Positions 18,571 through 28,028 of a stretch of 64,000 nt of DNA are shown here, piece by piece. The first letter of the stretch is position 1, and each line of letters opens with the position of its first letter. Made by a program: the position numbers and the translations under genes. Source of the DNA: Mycobacterium sp. PSTR-4-N (GTDB lineage Bacteria > Actinomycetota > Actinomycetes > Mycobacteriales > Mycobacteriaceae); assembly GCF_022348085.1 (NCBI RefSeq), contig NZ_JAKRFN010000001.1, positions 496,001 through 560,000 of the forward strand, read 5' to 3'. Under the pieces are notes generated by a model. It had not been told where the DNA came from. It ran no database searches and saw only the letters and a list, made by a program, of their open reading frames with translations.

Positions 18571-19986
18571 TCAGTCCAGATCGTCGTGTGCCATCAACCG
18601 TCGCGCCGCCTCCACGATCGAACCCGACAGCGAGGGGTAGACCGACAGCGTCTGCGCCAGATCTGTCACCGAGATCCGGTTCTGCACCGCGAGCGCGATC
18701 GGCAGGATCAGCTCCGAGGCGATCGGCGCGACGACCACGCCCCCGATCACGACCCCGGTGGCCGGCCGGCAGAAGATCTTGACGAAACCGTGCCGCAGCA
18801 GGGACATCTTCGCGCGGGCGTTGGTGCTCAGCGGAAGCGTCAAGGTGCGGGCCGGCACGCTGCCGTCATCGATCGCGGACTGCGGGATGCCGACCGCGGC
18901 GATCTCGGGCCGGGTGAACGTCGCCGAGGCGACCGTGCGCAACCGGATCGGGGACACGCCTTCGCCCAGCGCGTGGTACATCGCGATCCGGCCCTGCATC
19001 GCCGCGACCGAGGCTAGCGGCAGCAAGCCCGTGCAGTCACCCGCCGCGTAGACACCCGGCGCGGGTGTGCGCGAGACGCGGTCGACGGGGATGTAGCCGC
19101 CCGGCTTCAGCTCGACACCGATGCGTTCCAGGCCCAGACCTGCGGTGTTGGGCACCGAACCGACCGTCATCAGCGCATGGCTGCCCTCGACGACGCGTCC
19201 GTCGGCGATCGCGACCCGCACCCCTTTGTCTGTGCGGGTCACCGAATCGGCGCGGGCGTTCTTGACCAGCGTCACCCCGCGCTCGTTGAACACCTGCTCG
19301 AGCACCGCCGCCGCGTCGGAGTCCTCGTGCGGCAGGATCTGGTCGCGGCTCGCGACGACGGTGACGGTGACGCCGAGCTCGGTGTAGGCGTTGCAGAACT
19401 CGGCCCCGGTCACCCCGGAGCCGACGATGATCAGGTGCTCGGGCAGCGCCTCGAGGTCATAGACCTGGCGCCAGGTCAGGATCCGGTCGCCGTCGGGCAC
19501 CGCGTTGGGCAGCACACGGGGGCTGGCCCCGGTGGCGATCAACACGATGTCGGCCTTGAGCACGCCGACCTTGCCGTCGGGCGTGGTGACCTTGACGCGG
19601 TGATGGGCCATGCCGGCGATGTCGTCGACCAGCTCACCGCGGCCACCGATGATCGTCACACCCTGGTTGAGCAGCTGGCTCCCGATGTCGGCCGACTGTG
19701 AGGCGGCCAGCGTCTTGACCCGGTTGTTGATGCCGTGCAGCGAGATCGTCGCGTCCTCGATGCTGATGTCGAAGCCCAGCCCCTGCGCGCGGCGCAGCTC
19801 GGTGCGCACGCCCGTCGAGGCGATCAGCGTCTTGGACGGCACGCAGTCATAGAGCACGCACCCGCCGCCGATGCCGTCGGAGTCGACCACCGTCACCTGT
19901 GCGACATCGCGCCCCCGGCTCGCCGCGACCAGTGCCGCCTCGTAGCCCGCCGGTCCTCCGCCGATGATCACGATCCGCGTTACCAC
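18571..19986 (-). CDS. lpdA: flavoprotein disulfide reductase LpdA (NAD(P)H:quinone-reductase type)
   Basis: 471 residues. The FAD motif VIIGGGPAGYEAA is at the N-terminus, then GGGCVLYDCVPSKT around residues 37-50, an NAD(P) site VGSGVTGAEF near 180, and a TPAPGVYAAGDCTG segment near 310. The homologue Rv3303c is described as a quinone reductase rather than a true lipoamide dehydrogenase, and the unusual C-x4-C active-site context fits that. GTG start six bases after TAGGTT suggests a leaderless transcript divergent from the cyclotransferase-fold gene. Confidence 0.92.
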   Translation of the reverse strand: MVTRIVIIGGGPAGYEAALVAASRGRDVAQVTVVDSDGIGGGCVLYDCVPSKTLIASTGVRTELRRAQGLGFDISIEDATISLHGINNRVKTLAASQSADIGSQLLNQGVTIIGGRGELVDDIAGMAHHRVKVTTPDGKVGVLKADIVLIATGASPRVLPNAVPDGDRILTWRQVYDLEALPEHLIIVGSGVTGAEFCNAYTELGVTVTVVASRDQILPHEDSDAAAVLEQVFNERGVTLVKNARADSVTRTDKGVRVAIADGRVVEGSHALMTVGSVPNTAGLGLERIGVELKPGGYIPVDRVSRTPAPGVYAAGDCTGLLPLASVAAMQGRIAMYHALGEGVSPIRLRTVASATFTRPEIAAVGIPQSAIDDGSVPARTLTLPLSTNARAKMSLLRHGFVKIFCRPATGVVIGGVVVAPIASELILPIALAVQNRISVTDLAQTLSVYPSLSGSIVEAARRLMAHDDLD

Positions 19987-19992
19987 GCCACC

Positions 19993-19998
19993 AACCTA
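19993..19998 (-). promoter_or_regulatory. -10 box of lpdA, leaderless type
   Basis: On the minus strand TAGGTT is followed by six bases and the lpdA GTG at 19986. Confidence 0.55.
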
Positions 19999-20015
19999 TT
20001 GCACACAGATACGTT

Positions 20016-20021
20016 TAAGCT
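20016..20021 (+). promoter_or_regulatory. -10 box of the cyclotransferase-fold gene, leaderless type
   Basis: TAAGCT is followed by six bases and the GTG at 20028. Together with the lpdA box it forms a compact divergent promoter of about 40 bases. Confidence 0.6.
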
Positions 20022-20027
20022 TCTCGC

Positions 20028-20507
20028 GTGCCGCTCTACGCCGCCTATGGGTCGAACATGCATCCCGAGCAGATGCTGCAGCGGGCTCCTCATTCGCCGA
20101 TGGCGGGGACCGGCTGGCTGCACGGGTGGCGACTCACCTTCGGCGGGGAGGACATCGGCTGGGAGGGCGCCCTGGCGACGATCGTCGAGGACCCCGACTC
20201 GAAGGTGTTCGTCGTGCTCTACGACGTGACCAAGGAGGACGAGGAGAACCTCGACCGCTGGGAGGGTTCCGAGCTGGGCATCCACAAGAAGATCCGTTGC
20301 CGGGTGGAGCGCACGTCGTCGGACACCTCCAACGACCCGGCGCTGGCGTGGCTGTATGTGGTGGACGCCTGGGAGGGCGGCATCCCGTCGGCACGCTATC
20401 TCGGGGTGATGGCCGAGGCCGCCGAAATCGCCGGCGCGCCAGCAGAATACGTCTACGATCTGCGGACCCGCCCGTCGAGCAACATCGGCCCCGGCCCGGG
20501 CGGGTAG
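20028..20507 (+). CDS. gamma-glutamylcyclotransferase-fold protein (Rv3304-like)
   Basis: 159 residues. YGSNM at residues 7-11 is the substrate-binding loop of the gamma-glutamylcyclotransferase (AIG2-like) fold, and the Glu in DRWEGSELG near 79-82 is in the place of the catalytic acid. Family knowledge: the fold removes 5-oxoproline from gamma-glutamyl compounds; the substrate in mycobacteria, which use mycothiol rather than glutathione, is not established. Paired with lpdA across a divergent promoter, as in M. tuberculosis. Confidence 0.85.
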   Translation: MPLYAAYGSNMHPEQMLQRAPHSPMAGTGWLHGWRLTFGGEDIGWEGALATIVEDPDSKVFVVLYDVTKEDEENLDRWEGSELGIHKKIRCRVERTSSDTSNDPALAWLYVVDAWEGGIPSARYLGVMAEAAEIAGAPAEYVYDLRTRPSSNIGPGPGG

Positions 20508-20521
20508 GGCCTTTTCGGTTC

Positions 20522-20580
20522 GGCGAGCGCGCGCGTCTGCACATCGACACGCCGCGTTGGGTGGCACTCTGCGCGCGCTC
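20522..20580 (-). repeat. palindromic dispersed repeat, copy A (inverted orientation)
   Basis: About 60 bases whose ends are GGCGAGCGCGCGC and GCGCGCGCTC. The reverse complement aligns along its length with copies at 21555 and 41516, sharing GAGCGCGCGC at one end, GGCGTGTCG in the middle and ACGCGCGCGCTCGCCG at the other. The stop codon of the DUF559 gene lies in its right arm. Confidence 0.8.
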
Positions 20581-21466
20581 ACGCCGCCCGAGCACGCGTC
20601 AACTGCCGGTCGATGCGCGCCACCATCTCCCACGCCCGGTAGCGGACGTCGTCGAACACGATCGGCACCACGGTCCAATCGACGTCCGCCAGTGCATTGA
20701 AGCGCCTCCTGTCCTCGATCATCGCCTCCGGTCCCGAGTGCCACGCAATACCGTCGTACTCCGCAGCCACGTGTCGGTCGGGCCAGGCGAAATCCAGCCG
20801 ACGCAGATCTCCGTTGCCGTCGAGGATCTCGTACTGCAGCTCCGGCCCGGGTAAGCCACCGTCGAGCATCGCCAGCCGGGCCTCACTCTCCATCGGCGAC
20901 TCGGCCCGCGGGTCAGCGATGGCCAGCAGATCGCGTACCGCCACGATGCCGCGGCGGCCCTTCTGCTCGATCGCCGCACGCCAGAGATCGGCGCGAGTGC
21001 ACGTGCCGCTGCGCAGCGCGGCGTCGAGCGTGGCCAGCGCCCGCGGGCGTCGCAGACTGCGCGCGACCTCGATGGCCGTCCACGCCGGCGACGTCACACG
21101 CCGATCGTCGACCCGCACCAACGGGGCGCCGTCGCGCCGATGCACGACCAACCCGTCGGTGTCTCGCAACCCGCAGGGCGGTGAGTCGAGCACATGGAGG
21201 TCGGTCGGCTGTTCGGTGTCGAAGCCGAACATCGCTGCCGCGGTGGCGAGGCAGACGGCCACGGGCCGGCCGCAGATCAGGTCGAGGCCGCGCAGTCGGA
21301 GCTCGTCGGTCGGCTCGCCGAGACAGTAGATGCCCTGCCAAAGACGCTCGAGGACACCGGTGTTGACGGCCTTCTTGAAGCGGCGGCGGGTGAGGTAGCG
21401 CAGGATCTGTGCGCTGGTGGCGACGCCGCCCTGGGCTTCGAACAGTGCGATGAGGTGTTCGTCCAT
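20579..21466 (-). CDS. AbiEi-type N-terminus plus DUF559 (Vsr-like nuclease fold) protein
   Basis: 295 residues. The N-terminal ~60 residues (IALFEAQGGVATSAQILR, then RLWQGIYCLG) resemble the winged helix of AbiEi-type antitoxins. The C-terminal ~120 residues (RLDFAWPDRHVAAEYDGIAWH) carry the Asp and Glu of a DUF559/Vsr-like PD-(D/E)XK core. No AbiEii partner is next to it. Family knowledge: such proteins are abundant in mycobacteria and their function is unknown; a DNA-binding or nuclease role is inferred. It is bracketed by two inverted copies of a palindromic repeat, one reaching into its stop codon. No ribosome site precedes the ATG. Confidence 0.8.
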   Translation of the reverse strand: MDEHLIALFEAQGGVATSAQILRYLTRRRFKKAVNTGVLERLWQGIYCLGEPTDELRLRGLDLICGRPVAVCLATAAAMFGFDTEQPTDLHVLDSPPCGLRDTDGLVVHRRDGAPLVRVDDRRVTSPAWTAIEVARSLRRPRALATLDAALRSGTCTRADLWRAAIEQKGRRGIVAVRDLLAIADPRAESPMESEARLAMLDGGLPGPELQYEILDGNGDLRRLDFAWPDRHVAAEYDGIAWHSGPEAMIEDRRRFNALADVDWTVVPIVFDDVRYRAWEMVARIDRQLTRARAA

Positions 21467-21554
21467 GCAGCCATGCTGGGTGCGGCCTCAGCGCCGGTCC
21501 AGGGGTTGGCTGCCGTCTGGGGATGGATGGGCAGTTATGCACAGCTCGCGGGGC

Positions 21555-21615
21555 GCGAGCGCGCGCTGAATGCCAATAACGGCGGCGTGTCGACGTACAA
21601 ACGCGCGCGCTCGCC
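21555..21615 (+). repeat. palindromic dispersed repeat, copy B
   Basis: Same element as copy A in the opposite orientation: GAGCGCGCGC at the left, AATGCCA, GGCGGCGTGTCG, TACAAACGCGCGCGCTCGCC at the right. It lies between the amiA stop and the DUF559 start. Confidence 0.8.
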
Positions 21616-21624
21616 GAAACGGAC

Positions 21625-22788
21625 CTAGGAGTGGGCGACGATGTTGGTGAGCAGTCGCACCCCGACACCGAGCGCACGCTCGTCGAGGTCGAACGTCGGC
21701 TGGTGCAGATCCAGCTGTGGGCCCTGACCGCTCCACACGCCGAGCCGCGCCATCGCGCCCGGCACCTCCTCCAGATACCAGGAGAAGTCCTCTCCGCCAC
21801 CGGATTGCCGGGTATCGGCCAGCACATCGGGGCCGATCGCCTCGATCGCGTGGGCGAGGATGCGCGTGGAGACCTCTTCGTTGACCACGGGCGGCACGCC
21901 GCGGCGGTAGTTCACCACATGCTCGATGCCCAACGGCGCCAGCAGAGCCGAAATGGTCTCGGTGACAATGACTTCCATGCCCACCCAGGTCTCGCGGCTG
22001 GCGGTGCGGATGGTGCCGGCCAGCGTGCCGGTCTGCGGAATCGCATTGGCGGCGACACCTGCATTGACCGCCCCCCACACCATCACCGTGCTGTTGCGCG
22101 GGTCGATGCGCCGCGACAGCACCCCGGGCAGACCGGTGATCAGCGTGCCGATGCCGTAGACCAGATCGCCCGTCAGATGCGGGCGCGACGTGTGCCCACC
22201 GGGCGAGTGCAGCACCACCTCGAGCTGATCGGCAGCTGAGGTGATGGGGCCTGGCTTCACCGCGACCTTGCCGACCTCCAAGTGCGGATCACAGTGCAGC
22301 GCATAGATTCTCGACACACCGGTCAGTGCGCCCGCGGCGATGGCGTCGATCGCGCCGCCGGGCATCAGCTCCTCGGCTGCCTGGAAGATCAACCGCACAC
22401 CGACAGGCAGCTCCGGCGCCGAAGCCATGGCGAGCGCCGCACCCAGAAGCACCACCGTGTGCGCATCGTGACCGCACGCATGCGTGACACCGGGCACCGT
22501 CGACGCGTACGGCGCATCGGTGCGCTCGGTCATCGGTAGCGCATCCATATCGGCGCGCAATGCCACGCGCGGCCCGTCGTCAGGACCGAAGTCACACGTC
22601 AACCCCGTGCCGCCGGGCAGCACCTTGGGATTGAGCCCGGCATCGGCCAGGATCGACGCGACGAACTGCGTGGTCGCGAACTCCTGGCGACCCAACTCCG
22701 GATGCATGTGCAGATGCCGCCGCCAGGCGACGAGATCGTCGTAACGGGCCGACAGGAAACGCGCCGCCGCGTGCGCCAACACGCTCAT
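21625..22788 (-). CDS. amiA1: M20 amidohydrolase AmiA1
   Basis: 387 residues of the M20D peptidase/amidohydrolase family. Metal ligands are visible as HACGHDAHT near residue 105, the Glu pair in QAAEELMPGG near 138, ALHCDPH near 163, and LHQPTFDLDE near the C-terminus. A dimerisation 'lid' domain lies between. Family members hydrolyse N-acyl or aromatic amides; the natural substrate is not known. The ATG overlaps the stop of amiB1 (ATGA), so the two paralogues are translated together and may form one pathway. Confidence 0.9.
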   Translation of the reverse strand: MSVLAHAAARFLSARYDDLVAWRRHLHMHPELGRQEFATTQFVASILADAGLNPKVLPGGTGLTCDFGPDDGPRVALRADMDALPMTERTDAPYASTVPGVTHACGHDAHTVVLLGAALAMASAPELPVGVRLIFQAAEELMPGGAIDAIAAGALTGVSRIYALHCDPHLEVGKVAVKPGPITSAADQLEVVLHSPGGHTSRPHLTGDLVYGIGTLITGLPGVLSRRIDPRNSTVMVWGAVNAGVAANAIPQTGTLAGTIRTASRETWVGMEVIVTETISALLAPLGIEHVVNYRRGVPPVVNEEVSTRILAHAIEAIGPDVLADTRQSGGGEDFSWYLEEVPGAMARLGVWSGQGPQLDLHQPTFDLDERALGVGVRLLTNIVAHS

Positions 22789-23963
22789 GCGGCGCGCCTG
22801 CGCTGCAGATCGATGACGCGGTCACGCTCGTCGTCGTCACTGGCGAGCGCGACGACCGTGCGCGCCAACATGATCGCACCCTCGACGACGGCGGTGTCCG
22901 CGCTCTCACCCACCGCCGCGGCAGCGAATTCGGGCTGGTGGATCGACGCGCCACCGGCGTCGATCCCGACGATCGGGTGGATTCCGGGCATCACCTGCGT
23001 GACGTTGCCCATGTCCGTACTACCCAACGGCACTGACGCCTCGACCTCCTCGGGAACCGGGGTGCGACCCAACCGCAGCATCTCGGCACGGATCACCGAC
23101 GACAGCCAGCGATCCGGTATCAGCTCCGCGTAGCCGGGTGCCGGCTCGTGTACCTCATGCTCGCATCCGGTGGCCAGCGCACCGGCAGCGAAACAACCCG
23201 CCATACGAGTTTCCAACGCGCGCAACGACTCCGAGTTCGTCGCGCGCATCGTGTAGGCCATCTCGGCGTGGGCCGGAATGACGTTTGCCGCCTGACCGCC
23301 GTCGGTGACGATGCCGTGACACATCTGCCCCGGCGCCAGCTGCTGACGCAACAATCCGATCGCGACCTGCGCGACCGTCACCGCGTCGGCGGCGTTGACG
23401 CCGAGATGGGGCGCGACGGCAGCGTGGGACTCCCGGCCGGTGTAGCGCACGACGACCTCCGACAGCGCCAACGAGCGCGCGGCGGCGATGTCGAGCGGGC
23501 CGGGATGCAGCATGACCGTGGCCGCGATGTCGTCGAACGCGCCCGCGTCCAGCATCAGCGCTTTACCTCCGCCGGATTCCTCGGCGGGAGTGCCCAGCAG
23601 CACCACGGTCACGCCGAGATCGTCGGCCACCTCGGCCAGCGCCAGCGCCGTACCGACCGCCGACGCAGCGATGATGTTGTGCCCGCAGGCGTGCCCGATG
23701 CCGGGTAGCGCGTCGTATTCGGCACAGATCCCGACCACGAGGTCTCCGCTGCCGTAGACCGCCCGGAACGCGGTGTCGAGGCCGGCCACCCCCGGCGTCA
23801 GCTCGAACCCGCGCTCGACGACCAGGGCCTGGGCCTTGGCGCAGCTGCGGTGCTCGGCAAACGCCAGTTCCGGTTCGGCGTGGATCTGATGTGAGAGCTC
23901 CACCAGGTCGCGCCGGCGGCTGGTGATCACGTCGGCGACAGACGTGGCGGCGGCGGTGGGCAT
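22785..23963 (-). CDS. amiB1: M20 amidohydrolase AmiB1
   Basis: 392 residues, M20 family and paralogous to AmiA1. HACGHNIIA near residue 92, PAEESGGGK near 127, MLHPGP near 149, and IHQPEFA near the C-terminus supply the metal ligands. It resembles p-aminobenzoyl-glutamate hydrolase subunit B-type proteins. First gene of the pair. A GATACT box seven bases before the ATG is a possible leaderless promoter; it is divergent from deoD across about 50 bases. Confidence 0.88.
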   Translation of the reverse strand: MPTAAATSVADVITSRRRDLVELSHQIHAEPELAFAEHRSCAKAQALVVERGFELTPGVAGLDTAFRAVYGSGDLVVGICAEYDALPGIGHACGHNIIAASAVGTALALAEVADDLGVTVVLLGTPAEESGGGKALMLDAGAFDDIAATVMLHPGPLDIAAARSLALSEVVVRYTGRESHAAVAPHLGVNAADAVTVAQVAIGLLRQQLAPGQMCHGIVTDGGQAANVIPAHAEMAYTMRATNSESLRALETRMAGCFAAGALATGCEHEVHEPAPGYAELIPDRWLSSVIRAEMLRLGRTPVPEEVEASVPLGSTDMGNVTQVMPGIHPIVGIDAGGASIHQPEFAAAAVGESADTAVVEGAIMLARTVVALASDDDERDRVIDLQRRRAA

Positions 23964-23997
23964 GCGGGCAAGTATCTCACTGCCGCCGCACCGGCAC

Positions 23998-24003
23998 TAA
24001 GCT
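23998..24003 (+). promoter_or_regulatory. -10 box of deoD, leaderless type
   Basis: TAAGCT is followed by seven bases and the deoD GTG at 24011. Confidence 0.55.
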
Positions 24004-24010
24004 GCCGGTC

Positions 24011-24805
24011 GTGGAAGACGCCGGGGCAGTCGCACAGGACGCTGCCCGGTCCCTCGCGCAGCGCACCGGAATCGAACGCCACGACGTGGCCGTCGTGCTC
24101 GGCTCGGGATGGGCGCCGGCCGCCGAGCAACTCGGCGAACCCACCGCCGTCGTTCCGATGGCCGATCTCCCCGGGTTCAGCCCGCCCACCGCGCAGGGCC
24201 ACGCAGGGCAGGCGATCTCGCTCCGGATCGGCACGCAGCGAGTCCTGGTGCTGCTCGGCCGCATCCACGCCTACGAGGGCCACGATCTGAGGCACGTCGT
24301 CCACCCGGTGCGCACCGCGTGCGCCGCGGGCGCCGGCACGGTGATCCTGACCAACGCTGCCGGCGGGCTGCGTCCCGAGTTCAGCGTGGGTCAGCCGGTG
24401 CTGATCAGCGACCACCTCAACCTGACCGCACGATCGCCGCTGGTGGGGGCGCAGTTCGTCGACCTCGTCGACGCGTACTCACCGCGCCTGCGGGCGCTGG
24501 CGCGCGAGATCGACGCATCTCTCGCCGAGGGCGTCTACGCCGGCCTGCCGGGGCCGCACTACGAGACGCCCGCCGAGATCCGGATGCTGCGCACGCTGGG
24601 CGCCGACCTGGTCGGGATGTCGACCGTGCACGAGACCATCGCCGCTCGGGCTGCCGGCGCCGCGGTGCTGGGAGTGTCGTTGGTGACGAACCTCGCCGCC
24701 GGGATGACGGGGCAGCCGCTGAGTCACGACGAGGTGCTCGAGGCCGGCCGTCAGTCGGCCACGCGGATGGGTTCCCTGCTCTCGGCGGTGATCGCCCGAC
24801 TCTGA
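24011..24805 (+). CDS. deoD: purine nucleoside phosphorylase
   Basis: 264 residues, trimeric PNP family. VVLGSGW near residue 30, [10 protein letters not shown] near 85, [11 protein letters not shown] near 117 (phosphate and base site), [13 protein letters not shown] near 185 and GMSTVHE near 205 are the family motifs. It splits inosine and guanosine with phosphate into base and ribose-1-phosphate. It is part of a nucleoside-salvage neighbourhood (pmmB, upp, add, deoA, cdd nearby). Its last 55 bases overlap the convergent AbrB-type gene. Confidence 0.93.
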   Translation: MEDAGAVAQDAARSLAQRTGIERHDVAVVLGSGWAPAAEQLGEPTAVVPMADLPGFSPPTAQGHAGQAISLRIGTQRVLVLLGRIHAYEGHDLRHVVHPVRTACAAGAGTVILTNAAGGLRPEFSVGQPVLISDHLNLTARSPLVGAQFVDLVDAYSPRLRALAREIDASLAEGVYAGLPGPHYETPAEIRMLRTLGADLVGMSTVHETIAARAAGAAVLGVSLVTNLAAGMTGQPLSHDEVLEAGRQSATRMGSLLSAVIARL

Positions 24806-25878
24806 TCCCGGCCGAGGCGCCGGCTCGCCCACACCACACCGCGAGCCATCAGCGGGGCCGCGAACAGCATCAGCAGGATCCGCACCACCTGCGCCGCGAT
24901 CACGAACGTCACGTTCGACCCGGTCTCGACGGCCGTCGCCAGCACCGCGTACACCCCGCCAGGGCTCGTCGCGAGATAGCCCTCCAGCGGCGTGAGCCCG
25001 GTGAGATGGGACAGCAGCACGCCGAAACCGGCCGTGGTCACACCGATCGCGACGATCAACGCGATGGCCGCCGGAAGCAGTCGCCCGACCGCGCGCAGGG
25101 ACGACCGAGTGAACGCCAGGCCGGCCTGCCAGCCGATCAGCATGTACCCGGCCTGGACCAGCAACGTCGGCACCGACAGGCCGAACGAGAATCCGCTGAC
25201 CTCCAGCGCGACCGTCAGCGCCAGCGGGCCGAGCAGGCCGGCGCCGGGCAGCCGGATGAGTCGCCCCGCGGTCGCCCCGGCGACCACCAGCACGACGAGT
25301 ATCGCGAGACTCAGGTACCAGGGGGCCTGACCCGCGGCGGCCCCGGCGTCCGCGTCGGCGCGGGACTTGTCGGCGTGATAGACCAGCGTGACCACGACGG
25401 GCATCGACGCGGTGACCAGCCCGACGCGCAGGTATTGCACGACGGCGACCACGCGGTCGTCACCGCCGAGTTCACGGGCGATCGCAACGAGGCCGGATGC
25501 GCCGCCGGCGACGAGCGCCAGCGAGCCGGTCAGCGGGGACACATCCCGGCGCAGTCCGAGCAGCGCCCCGGCGATGACGCTGAGCAGCAGCGTGCCCACC
25601 GCGACACCGACGACGACGGGCCAGTGCGCACCGAGGCTGCCGAGGGAGTCTTGCTGCACCATCGTGCCGATGTAGACGCCGAGCACCCCTTGGGCCGCGA
25701 CGCCGAGCTTTCGCGGCACCCCGGCGGGGCCGGCTGACGCGAGCGCGAGCACGATGCCGACGACCAGCGCGGCGAACAGCGCCGCCGACGGCACACCGAC
25801 CAGGGTCAGCGGAACGGTGACCGCCACCGTCGCGGCCAACAGCACCGCCCACCTGAGTATCTGTTTCCACCACGCCAT
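24751..25878 (-). CDS. AbrB/AmoA-type integral membrane protein
   Basis: 375 residues with about ten hydrophobic segments arranged as two similar halves, each beginning with a Gly-rich turn ([20 protein letters not shown]). This is the architecture of the 'AbrB family / putative ammonia monooxygenase' membrane proteins, whose function is not established; transport is likely. ATG at 25878 (MAWWKQ) was chosen because the hydrophobic domain begins at once. It is divergent from a MarR regulator that probably controls it. The last 18 codons overlap deoD. Confidence 0.82.
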   Translation of the reverse strand: MAWWKQILRWAVLLAATVAVTVPLTLVGVPSAALFAALVVGIVLALASAGPAGVPRKLGVAAQGVLGVYIGTMVQQDSLGSLGAHWPVVVGVAVGTLLLSVIAGALLGLRRDVSPLTGSLALVAGGASGLVAIARELGGDDRVVAVVQYLRVGLVTASMPVVVTLVYHADKSRADADAGAAAGQAPWYLSLAILVVLVVAGATAGRLIRLPGAGLLGPLALTVALEVSGFSFGLSVPTLLVQAGYMLIGWQAGLAFTRSSLRAVGRLLPAAIALIVAIGVTTAGFGVLLSHLTGLTPLEGYLATSPGGVYAVLATAVETGSNVTFVIAAQVVRILLMLFAAPLMARGVVWASRRLGRDQSRAITAESREPIRVAD

Positions 25879-25949
25879 CGTGATGACAAGTATGCGCTTA
25901 CTAATTCTTGATCGCAACGCAGCTACTTCCGAATGATTTCGAGGTTTTG

Positions 25950-25965
25950 CCAAGGTATAACTTGG
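25950..25965. promoter_or_regulatory. candidate MarR operator
   Basis: CCAAG-GTATAA-CTTGG is a perfect 5-bp inverted repeat immediately before the marR ATG at 25968, in the AT-richer gap shared with the divergent membrane-protein gene. It overlaps a TATAAC -10-like box. Confidence 0.45.
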
Positions 25966-25967
25966 TA

Positions 25968-26411
25968 ATGGGTATCGAGGCGTCGGCAGCCACCGAGCTG
26001 CGGGAATCGATGATGGCGGTGACACGACAGCTGCGCCGGCACCGGCCGGACAACGGCCTGACGTTGAGCCAGATGCAGCTGCTCGGTGAGATCAGCCGCG
26101 CCGGAGTGACGGCGCCCGCGGAACTGGGTGTGCGGCTGGGCGTGCGGGTGCAGTCACTCACCGACTCGCTGAACGAACTCGAAGCACGCGGCCTGATCGG
26201 GCGCCGGCCCGACGCCGCCGACCGGCGCCGCCAGCTCGTCGAGATCACTCCCGAAGGGACCGTGATACTGGACGCCGATCGCGCCGAGCGCGACGCGTGG
26301 TTGCACACGACGATGCGTGAACGGCTCTCCACCCTCGAGTTCGACCTGCTCATGCTCGTCGCGCCGATCCTGCGCAAACTCGCCGACCCGGAGGCGGGCA
26401 CACTGACGTAA
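25968..26411 (+). CDS. MarR-family regulator
   Basis: 147 residues. The winged helix is evident: LTLSQMQLLGEISRAGVT, PAELGVRLGVRVQSLT, and the wing GRRPDAADRRRQLVEIT. Family knowledge: dimeric repressors, often released by small aromatic ligands, that usually control a neighbouring transporter or enzyme; here the divergent membrane protein is the obvious target. ATG at 25968 is preferred over an in-frame start at 25908, which would add atypical residues and cover the operator. The pmmB GTG follows the TAA directly. Confidence 0.88.
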   Translation: MGIEASAATELRESMMAVTRQLRRHRPDNGLTLSQMQLLGEISRAGVTAPAELGVRLGVRVQSLTDSLNELEARGLIGRRPDAADRRRQLVEITPEGTVILDADRAERDAWLHTTMRERLSTLEFDLLMLVAPILRKLADPEAGTLT

Positions 26412-28028
26412 GTGACGTCCGATCTGAACGCCGCCGTACGGGAGTGGCTGGCCCACGATCCCGACCCTCACGCCGCCGCGGAGCTGGCCGCCTGCGGTGC
26501 CGACGAACTGGCCGACCGTTTCGCGGGATCACTGACGTTCGGCACCGCGGGGCTGCGCGGACCGATGCGCGCCGGGCCCAACGGGATGAACCTGGCAGTG
26601 GTGCTGCGCGCGACGTGGGCCCTGGGCACCGTCCTGACGCGCCACGGACGGGGCGGCGAGCAGGTGATCGTCGGCTACGACGCCCGGCACCACTCCGCGG
26701 GCTTCGCGCGCGGCGCTGCGGAAGTGCTTGCCGCACAGGGTTTCTCTGTGACGCTGATGTTCTCTGCGGTGCCGACACCCGTGGTGGCGTTCACGGTCCG
26801 GCACACCGGAGCGGCGGCCGGGGTGCAGATCACGGCATCCCACAATCCCGCATCCGACAACGGCTACAAGGTCTACTTCGCCGGCGGACTCCAGATCGTC
26901 TCCCCCGTCGACGCCGAGATCGAGGCGGCCATCGCGCTCGCGCCACCGGCCGACGAGATCCCCCGCCGCCCGGTCTCTCCGTCGGGAGCCGAAGTCCTGA
27001 CGCGGTATCTGGAACGCGCGTCCAGCGTCCGGCGCGGCGGCGGGTCCGTTCGCGTCGCGCTCACCCCGATGCACGGAGTCGGCGGCGACTTCGCACTCGA
27101 CGCCCTGGCACTGGCCGGCGTCGCCGACGTGCACGTCGTCGAGTCCCAGTTCGCGCCCGACCCGGACTTCCCTACGGTCGCCTTCCCCAACCCCGAGGAG
27201 CCCGGGGCCACCGACGCACTGCTGGCGTTGGCCGCCGACGTGGAGGCGGACATCGCCGTGGCGCTGGACCCCGACGCCGATCGGTGCGCGATCGGCGTGC
27301 CCACGCAGGACGGGTGGCGCATGCTCTCCGGCGACGAAACCGGTTGGCTGCTGGGCGATTACCTGCTCTCATTCAGCGACGCCCCGCGTGCGGTCGTGGC
27401 CAGCACGGTGGTGTCGTCCCGGATGCTGGCACGCATCGCCGCCGGATACGGCGCGCACCACGTCGAGACGCTGACCGGCTTCAAGTGGCTGGCCCGCGCC
27501 GACGAGGGGCTCGATGAGACGCTGCTGTACGCCTACGAGGAGGCGATCGGACACTGCGTCGATCCGACGGCGGTCCGCGACAAGGACGGCATCAGCGCCG
27601 CGGTGCTGGCCTGCGACCTGGTGGCCTCGCTACGCGCGCGCGGGACGTCGGTGACCGGCGCCCTCGACGAGCTGGCGCGCCGCCACGGCGTGCACCTGAC
27701 CACGGCGATCACGCGCCGCGTCGAATCAGCTTCTGCCGCAACCGAACTGATGGATGACCTTCGCTCTCACCCGCCGCGACAGTTGGCCTCCTACCCCGTC
27801 GACACCATCGATCTGTCGCCGCGCACCGACGCCCTGGTGTGCACGGGCGGCCACGCGTCGACGTCGGTCCGCGTCGTCGTGCGCCCCTCGGGCACCGAAC
27901 CGAAACTCAAGTGCTACCTCGAAGTTCGGTGCGACGGCGAGGTGGCGGCGGCCCGGCCGCGCGCCGCGCAGGTGCTCACCACCCTGGCCGAGCAGGTCCG
28001 CGACCTGACTCAGCGCGGACCGAACTGA
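26412..28028 (+). CDS. pmmB: phosphohexomutase/phosphopentomutase PmmB
   Basis: 538 residues, alpha-D-phosphohexomutase superfamily. The phosphoserine loop TASHNP is near residue 139, the metal loop DPDADR near 289, the sugar-binding EEAIGH near 382 and the phosphate-binding RPSGTEPK near 493. Annotated as phosphomannomutase in M. tuberculosis, but the size and sequence are of the PGM2/phosphopentomutase-like group. With deoA, deoD, upp, add and cdd close by and no deoB seen, a phosphopentomutase role (ribose-1-P to ribose-5-P) is a good inference. The GTG abuts the marR stop; the 3' end overlaps upp by 19 bases. Confidence 0.9.
   Translation: MTSDLNAAVREWLAHDPDPHAAAELAACGADELADRFAGSLTFGTAGLRGPMRAGPNGMNLAVVLRATWALGTVLTRHGRGGEQVIVGYDARHHSAGFARGAAEVLAAQGFSVTLMFSAVPTPVVAFTVRHTGAAAGVQITASHNPASDNGYKVYFAGGLQIVSPVDAEIEAAIALAPPADEIPRRPVSPSGAEVLTRYLERASSVRRGGGSVRVALTPMHGVGGDFALDALALAGVADVHVVESQFAPDPDFPTVAFPNPEEPGATDALLALAADVEADIAVALDPDADRCAIGVPTQDGWRMLSGDETGWLLGDYLLSFSDAPRAVVASTVVSSRMLARIAAGYGAHHVETLTGFKWLARADEGLDETLLYAYEEAIGHCVDPTAVRDKDGISAAVLACDLVASLRARGTSVTGALDELARRHGVHLTTAITRRVESASAATELMDDLRSHPPRQLASYPVDTIDLSPRTDALVCTGGHASTSVRVVVRPSGTEPKLKCYLEVRCDGEVAAARPRAAQVLTTLAEQVRDLTQRGPN

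Noticed and set aside
20579..21466. Complete AbiE toxin-antitoxin pair
   Set aside because: No AbiEii nucleotidyltransferase gene is adjacent; the neighbours are a repeat, amiA1 and the cyclotransferase-fold gene.
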